A stretch of DNA of 64,000 nucleotides from Microcoleus sp. CAWBG506 (GCA_020883125.1 JAHREW010000020.1:6298-70297); one strand, 5' to 3'; numbered from the stretch's first letter, positions 7,924 through 17,671 are shown. Numbers and translations are program-made. Notes: a model not told the origin generated them from the sequence alone.

Positions 7924-8006
7924 CACGTTAAATTCTCACCAATGGACACAGCCTAGGAACGAGAAGAAAAAACTGTAAAGTGCATTGAGGAAAAGGAAAA
8001 AAAGAG

Positions 8007-8798
8007 ATGATTGTTGAAAATAGTCAAGTGGTGTTATCTGTCCGAGATTTAACTGCGAATGTGGAAGATACTCAAATCCTGAAGGGTTTGAATCTAGAAA
8101 TTAAAGCGGGTGAAATTCACGCGATTATGGGCCCGAATGGTTCAGGGAAAAGTACCTTATCCAAAATATTAGCCGGCCATCCTGCTTATACGGTAACAGG
8201 TGGAGAAGTTACATTTTTGGGACAAAATCTCCTGGAATTGCCGCCGGAAGAACGTTCTTTGGCTGGCGTGTTTCTAGCTTTCCAATATCCTTTAGAAATT
8301 CCCGGCGTTAGCAATGTCGATTTCTTGCGGGTGGCTTACAATGCTCACCGCAAACATCGCGGGTTGGAAGAGTTGGATGCTTTTGATTTCCAAGATTTAA
8401 TCGAGGATAAGCTGGATGTTGTCAAGATGAATCCGACTTTTTTGGGGCGCAGCGTGAATGAGGGTTTTTCCGGCGGTGAGAAAAAGCGGAATGAGATTTT
8501 GCAAATGGCGCTGTTGGAACCGAAGTTGGCTATTTTGGATGAGACTGATTCCGGTTTGGATATCGATGCTCTCAAGATTGTCGCCGGCGGTGTGAATCAG
8601 TTGTCAACTGCTGAAAATTCGATGTTGGTGATTACTCACTATCAACGGTTGTTGAATTACATTATTCCTGATTTTATTCACGTCATGGAAGGCGGCAGAA
8701 TTATCGCGACTGGCCCGAAAGAGTTGGCGCTGGAATTGGAAGAACGCGGTTACGACTGGATTTTAGAAGAAGAAGCAGCAGGAGTTGGCGCGCGATGA
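8007..8798 (+). CDS. sufC: SufC, Fe-S assembly ATPase
   Basis: 263 aa ABC-type ATPase: Walker [10 protein letters not shown] (residues 42-50), Q-loop [11 protein letters not shown], signature [11 protein letters not shown], Walker [13 protein letters not shown] and H-loop VITHYQRLL. The ETDSGLD Walker B is typical of SufC. ATPase of SufBCD, driving scaffold conformational change. A purine-rich AGGAAAAAAAGAG precedes the ATG. The stop overlaps the sufD start by 4 bases. Confidence 0.97.
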   Translation: MIVENSQVVLSVRDLTANVEDTQILKGLNLEIKAGEIHAIMGPNGSGKSTLSKILAGHPAYTVTGGEVTFLGQNLLELPPEERSLAGVFLAFQYPLEIPGVSNVDFLRVAYNAHRKHRGLEELDAFDFQDLIEDKLDVVKMNPTFLGRSVNEGFSGGEKKRNEILQMALLEPKLAILDETDSGLDIDALKIVAGGVNQLSTAENSMLVITHYQRLLNYIIPDFIHVMEGGRIIATGPKELALELEERGYDWILEEEAAGVGAR

Positions 8799-10117
8799 TG
8801 AATACGCAAGTTGCTACTAGAGAAATGTTTTTGGCGGGTTTGGTAAATCAGTGCGAAAAGTTGGGTGCAGCTAATGCCAAAACAGCCACTTTCGGGTTGC
8901 AGGAATTGCGAGATGCTGCGGCTGAATACGTGCTGGCGGCGAATTTTCCGATGGTGAAGGATGAAGAATGGCGGTTTACTGATTTGTCTCCCCTGTTACC
9001 AATTCAGTTTAATGTGCCCCAGAGTAATCAGTCAGCAATTAAGTTGTCTGATATTACTATGCCTGTGAAAAACAAGGACGATTTACCTTTAAGATTGGTA
9101 TTTGTCAATGGTATTTATGCGCCGGATTTGTCAGCGGTGAATTTGCCGGACTTTTATGTAGGTAATCTATCCAATGCACCGGAAAAATATCAGGCGCGCA
9201 TCGCCGATGTTTTGAGCAAGCACAAACAGCCGAATGAGGTTTTTACTGCTTTAAATATCGCGGGTTTGCTAGATTCTGCGGTGGTGTTCGTGCCGGCCAA
9301 TATGTCGATCGCCCTTCCGATTCATTTGCTGTTCCTGACCGCACCAGGGGCATCTCCCACGATGTGTCAGCCACACTGTGTGGTTATAGCAGAGCCTGGA
9401 AGCAATGTCACGCTAATTGAAGACTACGCCACTATTGGTAATGTGGCGGCATTTACGAATGCTGTCACCGATGTTGTTGTCGGTGAAAATGCTGCGGTGA
9501 ATCATGTTCGACTCCAGCGGGAAGCTGGGGATGTTGTTCATATTGGCAAAAGTGCGATCGACCAATCTCGCAACAGCCGTTATACTTGTCATGCTATCAG
9601 CTTGGGCGGCAAAATATCCAGGCACAATTTAGAAGTGTTCCAGCACGGTGAAGCGACTGAAACAACTCTAAATGGTTTAACTGTAGCCTTTGGCGAACAA
9701 CTATCCGACACTCACAGCTTGATTAATTTCAATCATCCCCACGGTACAAGCCGTCAACTGCACAAGTGCATCATTGGTAACAGAGCTCGTGCTGTATTTA
9801 ACGGCAAAGTTTTCGTTTCCAAAGCCGCCCAATTAACAGATGCGGGACAGTTGAGCCGGAATTTGTTGCTGTCATCAAGAGCCCGCGTAGACACTAAACC
9901 GCAGTTGGAAATTGTCGCCGACAACGTTAAATGTTCCCACGGTGCAACAGTCAGCCAATTAGAAGACGATGAACTTTTCTACTTGCAAAGTCGCGGTTTA
10001 GATTTAGAGAGAAGCCGCTATTTGCTAATCGATGCTTTTGCAGCAGAAATTCTGGATAAATTGCCAATTCTGGGAGTAGCAAAAATGCTTTCTACCTGCG
10101 TGGCTATCCAAAATTAA
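8795..10117 (+). CDS. sufD: SufD, Fe-S assembly scaffold partner
   Basis: 440 aa, normal length. The C-terminal beta-helix domain shares SufB-like motifs ([47 protein letters not shown]), and the conserved His and Cys of KCSHGAT are present. The N-terminal half ([12 protein letters not shown]) is typical of SufD. The ATGA overlap with sufC indicates translational coupling. Confidence 0.96.
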   Translation: MMNTQVATREMFLAGLVNQCEKLGAANAKTATFGLQELRDAAAEYVLAANFPMVKDEEWRFTDLSPLLPIQFNVPQSNQSAIKLSDITMPVKNKDDLPLRLVFVNGIYAPDLSAVNLPDFYVGNLSNAPEKYQARIADVLSKHKQPNEVFTALNIAGLLDSAVVFVPANMSIALPIHLLFLTAPGASPTMCQPHCVVIAEPGSNVTLIEDYATIGNVAAFTNAVTDVVVGENAAVNHVRLQREAGDVVHIGKSAIDQSRNSRYTCHAISLGGKISRHNLEVFQHGEATETTLNGLTVAFGEQLSDTHSLINFNHPHGTSRQLHKCIIGNRARAVFNGKVFVSKAAQLTDAGQLSRNLLLSSRARVDTKPQLEIVADNVKCSHGATVSQLEDDELFYLQSRGLDLERSRYLLIDAFAAEILDKLPILGVAKMLSTCVAIQN

Positions 10118-10192
10118 CTCATATAGATTAGGACACAGAGGACACAGCAGTGCTGTGTCCCTACGCACATCTTGCACCATTTTCAACAAGCC

Positions 10193-10260
10193 TGTAGGGG
10201 CGGGTTCACCAATCACCCAAAATATGACAAACAGGTTAAATAAACCCGCCCCCACCCCAC
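10193..10260. repeat. Dispersed GTAGGGGCGGG palindromic repeat
   Basis: GTAGGGGCGGGTTCACC ... AAACCCGCCCCCACCCC, the same family as the 1-656 array and the copies at 37409, 42670 and 56251. It lies in the sufD-sufS gap. Confidence 0.85.
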
Positions 10261-10360
10261 GAAAAAAAACCTGACAAATCGAGGTGCAAAATATCATTTA
10301 AAATGGAATTGTACCCTAACCTTGGAAACAATTAACTTCGGATTATTAACGGCGGAAAAT

Positions 10361-11623
10361 ATGACACTTATTCAAGAAAAAACCTTAGCCTCAAAAGTGC
10401 GCGGTGACTTCCCAATTCTGAAGGAAAAAGTCAACGGTAAACCGCTAGTGTATCTCGACAATGCAGCTACTTCTCAAAAACCTTTAGCTGTCATCAACGC
10501 TTGGCGAGAATATTATGAAAAATACAATTCTAATGTTCACCGCGGTGCTCATACTCTCAGTGGAAAAGCCACAGATGCTTACGAAGGCGCTAGAGATAAA
10601 GTGGCTGCTTTTATCAATGCGGCTTCCCGCCAAGAAATTGTTTACACTCGCAATGCTACGGAAGCGATTAATTTAGTTGCTTACTCTTGGGGTTTGAACA
10701 ATCTGCAAGCGGGAGATGAGATTATCCTGTCAGTAATGGAACACCATAGCAATCTCGTTCCTTGGCAAATGATAGCTCAAAAAACTGGTGCCGTACTCAA
10801 GTTTGTGGAACTAACTGAGACTCAACAGTTTGATTTAGAACAGTTTAAAACGCTGATTTCCGATCAAACTAAATTAGTCTCAATAGTTCATGTTTCTAAT
10901 ACTTTGGGCTGCATCAATCCTGTTAAAGAAATCTGCGAAATCGCTCACAGTTACGGCGCAAAAGTTTTAATTGATGCTTGCCAAAGTGTACCACATATGG
11001 TAATAGATGTGCAGGCAATGGATTGCGATTGGCTGGTTGCTTCCGGGCACAAAATGTGTGCTCCCACTGGCATCGGTTTTTTGTATGGCAAGTTGGATTT
11101 ACTCAGAGAAATGCCTCCGTTTTTCGGCGGTGGTGAAATGATTGCTGAGGTGTTTCTAGAATATTCCACCTATGCCGATTTGCCGCACAAGTTTGAAGCG
11201 GGGACACCTGCAATCGGAGAGGCGATCGCCCTTGGTGCCGCGATCGATTATCTTAGTAACATTGGCATGGATAAGATTCATGCTTGCGAAGCCGAATTGA
11301 CGGCTTATCTGTTCCAACAATTGCGCCAAATTCCTGAGCTTAAAATCTCTGGGCCGCAGCCAGACAGCAACGGTGAAGGTAGGGCGGCGTTAGCGGCATT
11401 TACAGCGGGAGAAATTCACCCTCAAGACTTGGCGACCATGTTGGATGAGGAGGGAATCGCCATTCGATCTGGGCATCACTGCACGCAAGCTTTGCACCGC
11501 TATTTGAACCTTTCATCGACGGCGCGGGCAAGTTTATATTTTTACAATACTCGCGAGGAGATTGATGTGTTTGTGAAAGCGTTGAAAGAGACGATCGACT
11601 TTTTCGCCGGGATTATGGGATAA
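10361..11623 (+). CDS. sufS: SufS, cysteine desulfurase
   Basis: 420 aa group II NifS-like desulfurase. The PLP lysine lies in ASGHKMCAPTGIGFLYG, the catalytic cysteine in IRSGHHCTQ, and an NATEAINLVA segment is present. It releases sulfur from cysteine for the SufBCD scaffold. The frame opens at TTG 10322, but ATG 10361 fits homologue N-termini (KVRGDFPIL follows soon after). It is the last gene of the suf operon, separated from sufD by a palindromic repeat, so expression may be partly uncoupled. Confidence 0.96.
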   Translation: MTLIQEKTLASKVRGDFPILKEKVNGKPLVYLDNAATSQKPLAVINAWREYYEKYNSNVHRGAHTLSGKATDAYEGARDKVAAFINAASRQEIVYTRNATEAINLVAYSWGLNNLQAGDEIILSVMEHHSNLVPWQMIAQKTGAVLKFVELTETQQFDLEQFKTLISDQTKLVSIVHVSNTLGCINPVKEICEIAHSYGAKVLIDACQSVPHMVIDVQAMDCDWLVASGHKMCAPTGIGFLYGKLDLLREMPPFFGGGEMIAEVFLEYSTYADLPHKFEAGTPAIGEAIALGAAIDYLSNIGMDKIHACEAELTAYLFQQLRQIPELKISGPQPDSNGEGRAALAAFTAGEIHPQDLATMLDEEGIAIRSGHHCTQALHRYLNLSSTARASLYFYNTREEIDVFVKALKETIDFFAGIMG

Positions 11624-12022
11624 GTTTGTAGATTGGGTATTTCCCCACCTACTTAGTAATCCCATCTGAGATTCGTCAGTGAGAAGAGACTAACAAAATC
11701 TATCTTTAGGGTGATAGCAGCCATCACCTTTGAGATTCCATTATGACACTTTAGGTAATGTAAAAGTTAAATCATTATGGAATTCCTGAAGCGAGCATTG
11801 GCTCTCTCGGATATTTGGTGAAAAATGTAGCCATAGATACTAAATTTTTCAGTTGTCAAAGCTCAAACCCTTGATTTTACAAATTATAAGCATTACTTAT
11901 CACCCTAATTACGAGAGAGCCGATCTGAATACAGGTTTTGATATAATTCAAAAATCCCATGCAGGATATTGGGTACTTTCTGGTGTTATATTTAAATATT
12001 ATTTAACATACAGAGGTTTGTG
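11624..12022. other. Gene-free gap after sufS
   Basis: No reading frame with family features. It contains a short hairpin GGTGATAGCAGCCATCACC (about 11711-11729) that may end suf transcription and a distant inverted pair GGCTCTCTCG/CGAGAGAGCC (about 11800 and 11910). From about 11926 it carries the promoter-proximal segment that is repeated before the second methyltransferase. Confidence 0.6.
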
Positions 12023-12649
12023 ATGAAGCCTTCACAACAGCAATCAACACCATCCAGCGTCTTTGACGAAGTCTTCCGTGAAAATCCAGATCCATGGGGG
12101 TACACAACTAATTTTAATGAAATCAGTAAATTCCGAGCCACAATCAGAGCTTTGCCAAAAGTCCAATTCAAAAATGCTTTTGAAATTGCGTGTGCTATCG
12201 GTGTACTGACAGAAAAACTAGCTCCAAAATGTGACAGACTACTCTCAGTAGATTATTCAGAATTAGGATTAGTGGAAGCGCGGAAACGCTGTAGCCATCT
12301 CCCACAGGTGCGGTTCGAGCAGATGCAGATACCCAAACAGTTCCCCACTGAGAATTTCGATTTAATTTTATTCTCAGAAGTTGGCTTTTTTTTGACGATG
12401 GAAGATTTGCTGGAAACTAAACAAAAAATTATTGACCACTTACTTCCGGGCGGATATCTGTTGATGGTTCATTATCGAGGTACAGCGGGCGATGATTTTA
12501 TCCTGGATGGCGAGACTGTTCACAATACTTTTGTCGAAAATTCTGCATCATCTTTGAAACACCTAGGCGATCCACGTAAAAAGTTTTTGATGCTAGATTT
12601 AGCCCGTCATCACAAACGCTATCGGATGGATTTGTTTCAGCGTTTGTAA
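12023..12649 (+). CDS. NodS-like SAM-dependent methyltransferase, copy 1
   Basis: 208 aa. A Rossmann methyltransferase with motif I degenerate as EIACAIGVLTEKLA, the acidic ribose-binding Asp in LLSVDYSE, FDLILFSEVGFFL and LLPGGYLLMVHYRG. The FDEVFRENPDPWGY start resembles the NodS/SAM methyltransferase group found beside glycosyltransferases. The substrate is not evident. Canonical E-x-G-x-G-x-G is E-I-A-C-A-I-G here, so two motif glycines are alanine, while copy 2 has G-C-A-I-G. ATG 12023 is preferred over the overlapping GTG 12020. Confidence 0.8.
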   Translation: MKPSQQQSTPSSVFDEVFRENPDPWGYTTNFNEISKFRATIRALPKVQFKNAFEIACAIGVLTEKLAPKCDRLLSVDYSELGLVEARKRCSHLPQVRFEQMQIPKQFPTENFDLILFSEVGFFLTMEDLLETKQKIIDHLLPGGYLLMVHYRGTAGDDFILDGETVHNTFVENSASSLKHLGDPRKKFLMLDLARHHKRYRMDLFQRL

Positions 12650-12876
12650 GTCTTATTAGTAGATAAATTGCATCCGGGTGTATCGACTCTATTTAACGGT
12701 CGATCGCCCTTTTTTCATGGGCTAGGAATTATTTAACCGCAGAGAACACTCTTGACACAGAGGGAGAAAATAGAGATATGAATACAGGTTTTGATATAAT
12801 TCAAAAATCCTATGCAGGATATTGGGTACTTTCTGGTATTATATTTAAATATTATTTAAGATACAGAGGTTGACCT

Positions 12877-13500
12877 ATGAAACCTTCAAAGTCAGAATCA
12901 GTGCCATCCAGCTTTTTTGATGAAACCTATCGCCAAAGTACAGATCCTTGGAGATACACCTCCAGCTTTTACGAAACCAGTAAATTCAGAACAACTATCA
13001 GATGTTTGCCAAAAGTCAGATTCAAAAATGCTTTTGAAATCGGATGTGCTATCGGCGTACTGACGGAGAAACTAGCCACAAAATGTGATAGATTGCTGTC
13101 AGTCGATTATTCAGAATTAGGATTAGAGGAAGCCCGGAAACGCTGTAGAAACCTGCCCCAGGTGCGGTTTGAGCAGATGCAAATACCCCAACAGTTCCCT
13201 ACTGAGCAATTCGATTTCATTTTATTCTCAGAAATGGGCTATTATTTGACGAAAGAAGACCTCCAGAAAACCAAGGAAAAAATCATTAATCAATTACTTC
13301 CCGGCGGTTATCTTTTGATGGTTCACTTTAGGTATCCAGTAGAAAGCTTCATCTTGAATGGTGACATAGTTCACGATACTTTTGTCGAAAATTCTGCATC
13401 ATCTTTGAAACACCTAGGCGATCCACGCAAAAAGTTTTTGATGCTAGATTTAGCGCGTCATCACAAACGCTATCGGATGGATTTGTTTCAGCCTCTGTAA
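12877..13500 (+). CDS. NodS-like SAM-dependent methyltransferase, copy 2
   Basis: 207 aa, a close paralogue of the gene before it. Motif I reads EIGCAIGVLTEKLA, with LLSVDYSELGLEEARKRC, FDFILFSEMGYYL and LLPGGYLLMVHFRY. N-terminal FDETYRQSTDPWRY fits the NodS-like group. The C-terminal ~45 residues (VENSASSLKHLGDPRKKFLM onward) are almost identical to copy 1, whereas central residues have diverged. Both copies have an intact frame and their own copy of the upstream region, so each may be expressed separately. Confidence 0.8.
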   Translation: MKPSKSESVPSSFFDETYRQSTDPWRYTSSFYETSKFRTTIRCLPKVRFKNAFEIGCAIGVLTEKLATKCDRLLSVDYSELGLEEARKRCRNLPQVRFEQMQIPQQFPTEQFDFILFSEMGYYLTKEDLQKTKEKIINQLLPGGYLLMVHFRYPVESFILNGDIVHDTFVENSASSLKHLGDPRKKFLMLDLARHHKRYRMDLFQPL

Positions 13501-13636
13501 GTCTTATTAGCAAATAAATTGAATCAGGGTGTATCGACTATTAATGGTCGATCCCGCGTGGCACTGGCATCGGGGATGCCAGAAAATTGTCGTTTCAAAA
13601 GCGTGAATTAAAGCTATCCCAAAGGGAAATTTTTAA

Positions 13637-14464
13637 CTAAAATTCCCGAATTTCAGGATGAATAAATTGATAACCCGCTTCCTTAATCTTGAGATTCGAC
13701 ACCCTAGCATTATAAGGACGGACGCTGGGGCTTCCATCCCAAGTAACTTGAGGCAAATTATTAGCTTCAAAAATGCGATCGAGCAATTGACTACTCGATA
13801 GCGGCACATCTCCGACTAAATTATAAACTCCTTGCAATCGCTGTTCCAAAGCAAAAATTAATCCCCCAACAATATCATCAAGATGTACCCAATTAGTAGC
13901 ATCTTCTCCTCGGCCAGGACGAGTAGTGCCGGCCCAACGTCCAAAGATTTTCACTAATTCTCGTCCAGATCCATAAATTCCACCCAATCGGAGAATGCAA
14001 ACTTTGAGATTTGGACTGGATGCTGCTAATAAAACCCGTTCTGTTTCTGCCAGAATTTCACTATTTCGATTAGCAGGTGCGACTGGTGACTCTTCATTGA
14101 CTACTGCACCTTGGCGATCGCCATATACTGAATAAGTCCCTGTATAAATCACTTGCTTGACTGTGGGGTTCTCCTTTAAAACTGATACCAAAGTAGTTGC
14201 TGTATCTAAGTAACTTTCCTGATAAGCATCAGGATTGGGAGCGCCTACACATAGCATAACAGCATCTTGGTCTTGCAATAAAGCAGCGATCGCCTCTTTG
14301 TCATTTCCCTTAAGCACAGCCACTCGGTGGACAATTGCCTCCAATTGGGCCACTCGTTCCCTGCTGGTGGTAGTCGCAGTCACGGTATAATCAGATTTGG
14401 TGCGTAAATTTTTAGCTACGGTTGTACCCACATACCCACAACCGACGATCGCAACTTTCATCAA
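13637..14464 (-). CDS. NAD(P)-dependent epimerase/dehydratase-like protein
   Basis: 275 aa, an atypical short-chain dehydrogenase. The dinucleotide-binding GCGYVG lies at the N-terminus (KVAIVGCGYVGTTVA), YSVYG resembles the catalytic YxxxK region but with Lys missing at the usual place, then LRLGGIYGSGR and NWVHLDDIVGG. This fits the YeeZ-like extended SDR group. Substrate unknown. Either of two adjacent ATGs (14464, 14461) could start it. Confidence 0.82.
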   Translation of the reverse strand: MMKVAIVGCGYVGTTVAKNLRTKSDYTVTATTTSRERVAQLEAIVHRVAVLKGNDKEAIAALLQDQDAVMLCVGAPNPDAYQESYLDTATTLVSVLKENPTVKQVIYTGTYSVYGDRQGAVVNEESPVAPANRNSEILAETERVLLAASSPNLKVCILRLGGIYGSGRELVKIFGRWAGTTRPGRGEDATNWVHLDDIVGGLIFALEQRLQGVYNLVGDVPLSSSQLLDRIFEANNLPQVTWDGSPSVRPYNARVSNLKIKEAGYQFIHPEIREF

Positions 14465-14573
14465 AAATTCTCCTTGGTTTCATCCTCTCTCAAATTATTA
14501 CCGGTTTCTAGGATATTTTTGAGTTCAGTTTTGTGGTAGAATGTCAAGCGTCGCGATCGACTGGATTAGCATC

Positions 14574-15428
14574 ATGTCTGAAAAAAATATTTTTGCCACA
14601 TCCTCAGAAAGTGAACTGTTAGCCTTTTATGGAGCTTTATTTGCCATCGCAGCCACGGATGGTTCCGTGGATATTGACGAATTAAATCTACTATTTAAAA
14701 CCATAAATTTAGACCAATTTTCTGAATCAGCGAAGACTCAAATTCACTCCTACATAGCTAGTCCCCCCGCCCTCAAAGACTGTTTGGGAACTCTCGCCAA
14801 ATCTGCCGATACACTCCGTTTGGGCATCATGTATTTTGCCGTCAGCATTGCTTGGGCAAATAATACCATTCATCCGAAAGAAAGTGAAGCGATCGCAGTT
14901 GCCCAAACACAGCTAAAAATTTCGGACGAGCAAATTCAAGCTATGCAAGAGTCCATCGCTGATTTCACAAAAATTAGGGAAGTGGCACCGCATCCAACTC
15001 AAGCATCCGCATCTTTCAAGTCAGGTGTTTCCCGACTCAAAACTGCTGGCATTCCTCTAGATTTAATCGATCCAAAATTAACTGCCACAAACATGAGCAA
15101 TGCCAAAACTAATTATTCCGATGAAACCTTTTGGGCCAAACTGAAACAATTTGCTTTAACCGCCGGCAAAGAAGTAGTTGAAAAAGCTTTGATACTATAC
15201 TACACTGCCCAGAATCCCAACGTTCCTGCTTGGGCAAAAGGCGTGGTAATTGGAGCTTTGACTTATTTTATATCTCCGGTCGATGCCATTCCCGATGTAT
15301 TAGTTGGCATCGGATTTACCGATGATTTGGGAGTATTATTAGCAGCCATCGCTACTGTTTCCGTATATATTAATGCTGATACCAAACAACAAGCTAAACA
15401 GAAAATGAAAGATTGGTTTGGTACATAA
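14574..15428 (+). CDS. TerB-like plus DUF1232 membrane protein
   Basis: About 284 aa from ATG 14574 (ATG 14541 would add 11 residues). The N-terminal ~130 residues form a TerB-like helical domain (FYGALFAIAATDGSVDIDE, MYFAVSIAWANNTIHPKE). The C-terminal part is DUF1232, with an amphipathic/hydrophobic KGVVIGALTYFISPVDAIPD hallmark and FTDDLGVLLAAIATV. It is probably inner-membrane attached. Function unknown; TerB domains occur in stress and metal-sensing contexts. Confidence 0.75.
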   Translation: MSEKNIFATSSESELLAFYGALFAIAATDGSVDIDELNLLFKTINLDQFSESAKTQIHSYIASPPALKDCLGTLAKSADTLRLGIMYFAVSIAWANNTIHPKESEAIAVAQTQLKISDEQIQAMQESIADFTKIREVAPHPTQASASFKSGVSRLKTAGIPLDLIDPKLTATNMSNAKTNYSDETFWAKLKQFALTAGKEVVEKALILYYTAQNPNVPAWAKGVVIGALTYFISPVDAIPDVLVGIGFTDDLGVLLAAIATVSVYINADTKQQAKQKMKDWFGT

Positions 15429-15470
15429 TATTAAGTCTGGTTAATCAACTCCAATTAAATTTGTTGCTAA

Positions 15471-15523
15471 TGAGGACTTTAGTCATGATGAACCTAAAGT
15501 TATCAATGGGAATAAAGTCCTCA
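15471..15523. terminator. Perfect 11-bp inverted repeat between convergent genes
   Basis: TGAGGACTTTA (15471-15481) and TAAAGTCCTCA (15513-15523) are perfect complements around a 31-nt loop, between the convergent DUF1232 and zinc-ribbon-like genes. There is no clear T-run, so a bidirectional terminator is only likely. The arms also resemble the AGTCCTC arms of the 7774 repeat. Confidence 0.5.
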
Positions 15524-15548
15524 CTAGGAATGTAATGAGTCTAACGGA

Positions 15549-15863
15549 TCATTCTTTAAGAGGTTTGCCTTCTCGATTTACAATCCGGCTTTCACCATCT
15601 GATGCCGTCACATTTTCATAAACACCTTCATCCCGCTTGACGTACTTGCTGAAGCCCTGATTTTTATATTCCGTGTCGGAAGTGGGCTTCATCAACCTCG
15701 GGGCGCTCAACAATCGGCGCACCGTCGCATCTGCGGGCGTGTCTCCAAGTTCACACTTAGCCAACTCACACAGTTGGCCCCAAGTCGAAACTTCCAGGCT
15801 CATACTGTGCCAAACTTCTAGCTGCTGGTTGTTGCTGGAACAGAAATAATCGTATACAGGCAT
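15549..15863 (-). CDS. Small FmdB-like (zinc-ribbon-type) protein
   Basis: 104 aa. It starts MPVYDYFCSSNNQQLEVWHSM, like FmdB-type putative regulators whose first strand is MPxYdYxC, but the second Cys pair is only loosely kept (CELAKCELGD) and CxxC knuckles are absent, so zinc binding is uncertain. The RRLLSAPRLMK segment matches the usual C-terminal end of FmdB domains. Function not known. Confidence 0.6.
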   Translation of the reverse strand: MPVYDYFCSSNNQQLEVWHSMSLEVSTWGQLCELAKCELGDTPADATVRRLLSAPRLMKPTSDTEYKNQGFSKYVKRDEGVYENVTASDGESRIVNREGKPLKE

Positions 15864-15982
15864 AGCAAAAATCTCGATCGCAACTACTAAAATTATTAAT
15901 TGCCGACTTGTTTAGACTATTTTAGCTCAAAATCACTCTAAATTCAACTGAAATAAGTAAAATTTACTATTTTAAATAGTCG

Positions 15983-16009
15983 TTGACAAACTGCCATCAG
16001 CTATATAAT
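15983..16009 (+). promoter_or_regulatory. Candidate promoter with long structured leader
   Basis: TTGACA (15983-15988) and TATAAT (16004-16009) are 15 bases apart, slightly short of the optimum. Transcription from here would give a ~220-nt leader to the gene at 16235. The leader holds complementary TGGAGATC (16027-16034) and GATCTCCA (16096-16103). The 371-bp gap 15864-16234 has no other visible gene. Confidence 0.5.
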
Positions 16010-16234
16010 TAACCCTGTGCAGTTGGTGGAGATCGTGATGGAGACAAGGCTCTTTCCCGATCCTCACCCGATCGCCGTAGCAGTTTGCACAACTAGATCT
16101 CCATCGACGGCTAGCCAATGACCCCAAACCTGCCTTAATGCCGTCACAGGATCGATCGTAATTTTCTGACAGCACAAAAATCACTGACCATAAGTTTCAA
16201 TTTTATTTATTTACTCACAACCGAGGATTTACGG

Positions 16235-16816
16235 ATGAGCGATTTCAAAGTTACACCAGAAGTAGAGCTAAAAACAGCTCAAATGTTAGAGCGATATCAA
16301 CTGCAAGACGAGGCAATTTTACGACGTTGGGCCAAACTGCACGGCATCAATAGCACTCGCGGTTTCTTCTATCCCAGCGAAGTAGACTTGATCGATCATG
16401 CCCACCATCACATTTACAATTTGGGAATGAGTATTGCTGACTATCAAAGTCTTTTAGATCGCCGTCGCGATTGTTCTCAAAGCCCTGGGTACCAGAACCA
16501 AACAGTGGATAGTCAAGTAGCAAATGAAGCTTATGATGCTATAGAAATGTTGACCGAACAGTATTCTGAAGCTGTTGATTTAATGGGAGAACGTATAGCC
16601 GATCATTTCATCGACGAACTAGATTTATCTGTGATGCGACACCTTTCTAAAAAAGTGAAAGACCGCCGTGTACTCAACGGTCAAAACCCCAACCCGAACC
16701 GTTTTCTGCAAGTAATAAAAGCAGTGCTACAACCTAGCAGTGGTAATACGCTTTTAGTCCCCAAAAAAAGTGACGACCCTAGTTTAGAATTAGAACATCA
16801 CCACCGACTCGGCTAA
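16235..16816 (+). CDS. Conserved hypothetical protein
   Basis: 193 aa, soluble, helical; no family I can name. Features seen: charged N-terminal helix, LHGINSTRGFFYPSEVDLIDHAHHH with a His cluster, and a C-terminal tail ending EHHHRLG. It has no signal peptide or membrane segment. It is a single-gene unit: its own promoter-like site and leader upstream, and a clear terminator hairpin right after the stop. Confidence 0.65.
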   Translation: MSDFKVTPEVELKTAQMLERYQLQDEAILRRWAKLHGINSTRGFFYPSEVDLIDHAHHHIYNLGMSIADYQSLLDRRRDCSQSPGYQNQTVDSQVANEAYDAIEMLTEQYSEAVDLMGERIADHFIDELDLSVMRHLSKKVKDRRVLNGQNPNPNRFLQVIKAVLQPSSGNTLLVPKKSDDPSLELEHHHRLG

Positions 16817-16845
16817 GGAAAAAACCTAAAAAAAAACACCAAAAA

Positions 16846-16876
16846 CCCCGACTTTTGAGAGAAGTCGGGGAGTTTT
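16846..16876 (+). terminator. Rho-independent terminator
   Basis: The stem CCCCGACTT / AAGTCGGGG around TTGAGAG, followed by AGTTTT, lies 30 bases after the stop of the hypothetical gene at 16235. The same GACTTCT/AGAAGTC stem type appears at 44051. Confidence 0.8.
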
Positions 16877-17085
16877 ACCAGCAGGAATAAGGAACACGAA
16901 AGCAGGAAGATGGCAGAAAAAATAAAGAAGAAAATTAAGGGTTTTAGCTATTAAAAACTTCCTCAGCGCCTGGGCAGTTTCTACCATAAAAAATAAATTT
17001 ATGACTACAGAGGGATTTGTTGTCTGCCGAAATCAGAGACAATAATAAGTCGATCGCACCAGTCCAACTCGCTGAAAATAGAGAA

Positions 17086-17559
17086 ATGATTAAATCATGG
17101 ATGGTAATTGGAATTGTTGTTTTGCTAGTAGGATTAGCTTCTAACTTAATCGCCCCCAGCGATATTAAGTGGTTCAATCGACTGCAACGTCCCAGATGGT
17201 TAGTATTTGAAAAAGCAATTCCGTTAATTTGGACGGTAATTTTTATTTGTGGAGCTTGGTCAGCAGTGATTGTTTGGGAAAAATCACCGGCGACGCAGGA
17301 GACTTGGTGGCGGATGGCTTTGTACCTGCTTTTAGAAATAGTTACTATGTCTTACACGTCGGTGATGTGCAAACTTCGCAGCCTGAAAGTTGGCACTATT
17401 ATTGGCGGGACAGGCGCGATTTTAAGCGTCATGCTGGCTTTAAGCGTGTTGCAAGTTTCTGAACCAGCGGCCCTGTTACTACTGCCTTATATACTTTGGA
17501 GTCCGATCGGCACTTACACAACTTGGGCAATGATGCACCTGAATCCGGCGGATGTTTAA
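17086..17559 (+). CDS. TspO/MBR-family membrane protein
   Basis: 157 aa from ATG 17086 (the frame opens at TTG 17017). About five transmembrane helices, with the TspO pattern WFNRLQRPRWLVFEKAIPLIW in segment and LLPYILWSPIGTYTTWAMMHLN at the end. TspO proteins bind tetrapyrroles and related ligands and act in stress signalling; in cyanobacteria a link to bilin or porphyrin handling is plausible. RPRW replaces the usual KPxWxPP with fewer prolines, so it is a divergent member. Confidence 0.75.
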   Translation: MIKSWMVIGIVVLLVGLASNLIAPSDIKWFNRLQRPRWLVFEKAIPLIWTVIFICGAWSAVIVWEKSPATQETWWRMALYLLLEIVTMSYTSVMCKLRSLKVGTIIGGTGAILSVMLALSVLQVSEPAALLLLPYILWSPIGTYTTWAMMHLNPADV

Positions 17560-17568
17560 GATCAACTC

Positions 17569-17650
17569 CGGTAGCATCATCCTGTATTCATCTCTCTTCT
17601 CTCCCTCTGTGTTCTCTGCGCCCTCTGTGGTTAAATCACCTGACGATGCC
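17569..17650. repeat. Dispersed 'AACCGCAGAG...ACAGAGGG' repeat, inverted copy
   Basis: The reverse complement of a family also at 12738-12786, 23619-23704, 44122-44200 and (partial) 52830-52895: TTTAACCGCAGAG, CACAGAGGGAGAGAA, GAGATGAAT and a GGTAGCATC-like tail. It lies between convergent genes. No coding capacity. Confidence 0.75.
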
Positions 17651-17671
17651 ACCGTAAACCAGATCACTAGC

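Larger units (their letters stand above)
11926..13555. repeat. Tandem duplication of methyltransferase genes and flanks
   Basis: Two units about 854 bp apart. The upstream segment GAATACAGGTTTTGATATAA through TAAATATTATTTAA is nearly identical before both genes, and the last ~120 bp of the genes plus GTCTTATTAG are almost identical. The middle parts of the genes differ clearly. Confidence 0.9.

Noticed and set aside
16010-16110. tRNA gene in the leader before 16235
   Set aside because: The inverted TGGAGATC arms do not give a cloverleaf; no T-arm GTTCGA-type or acceptor pairing was found.
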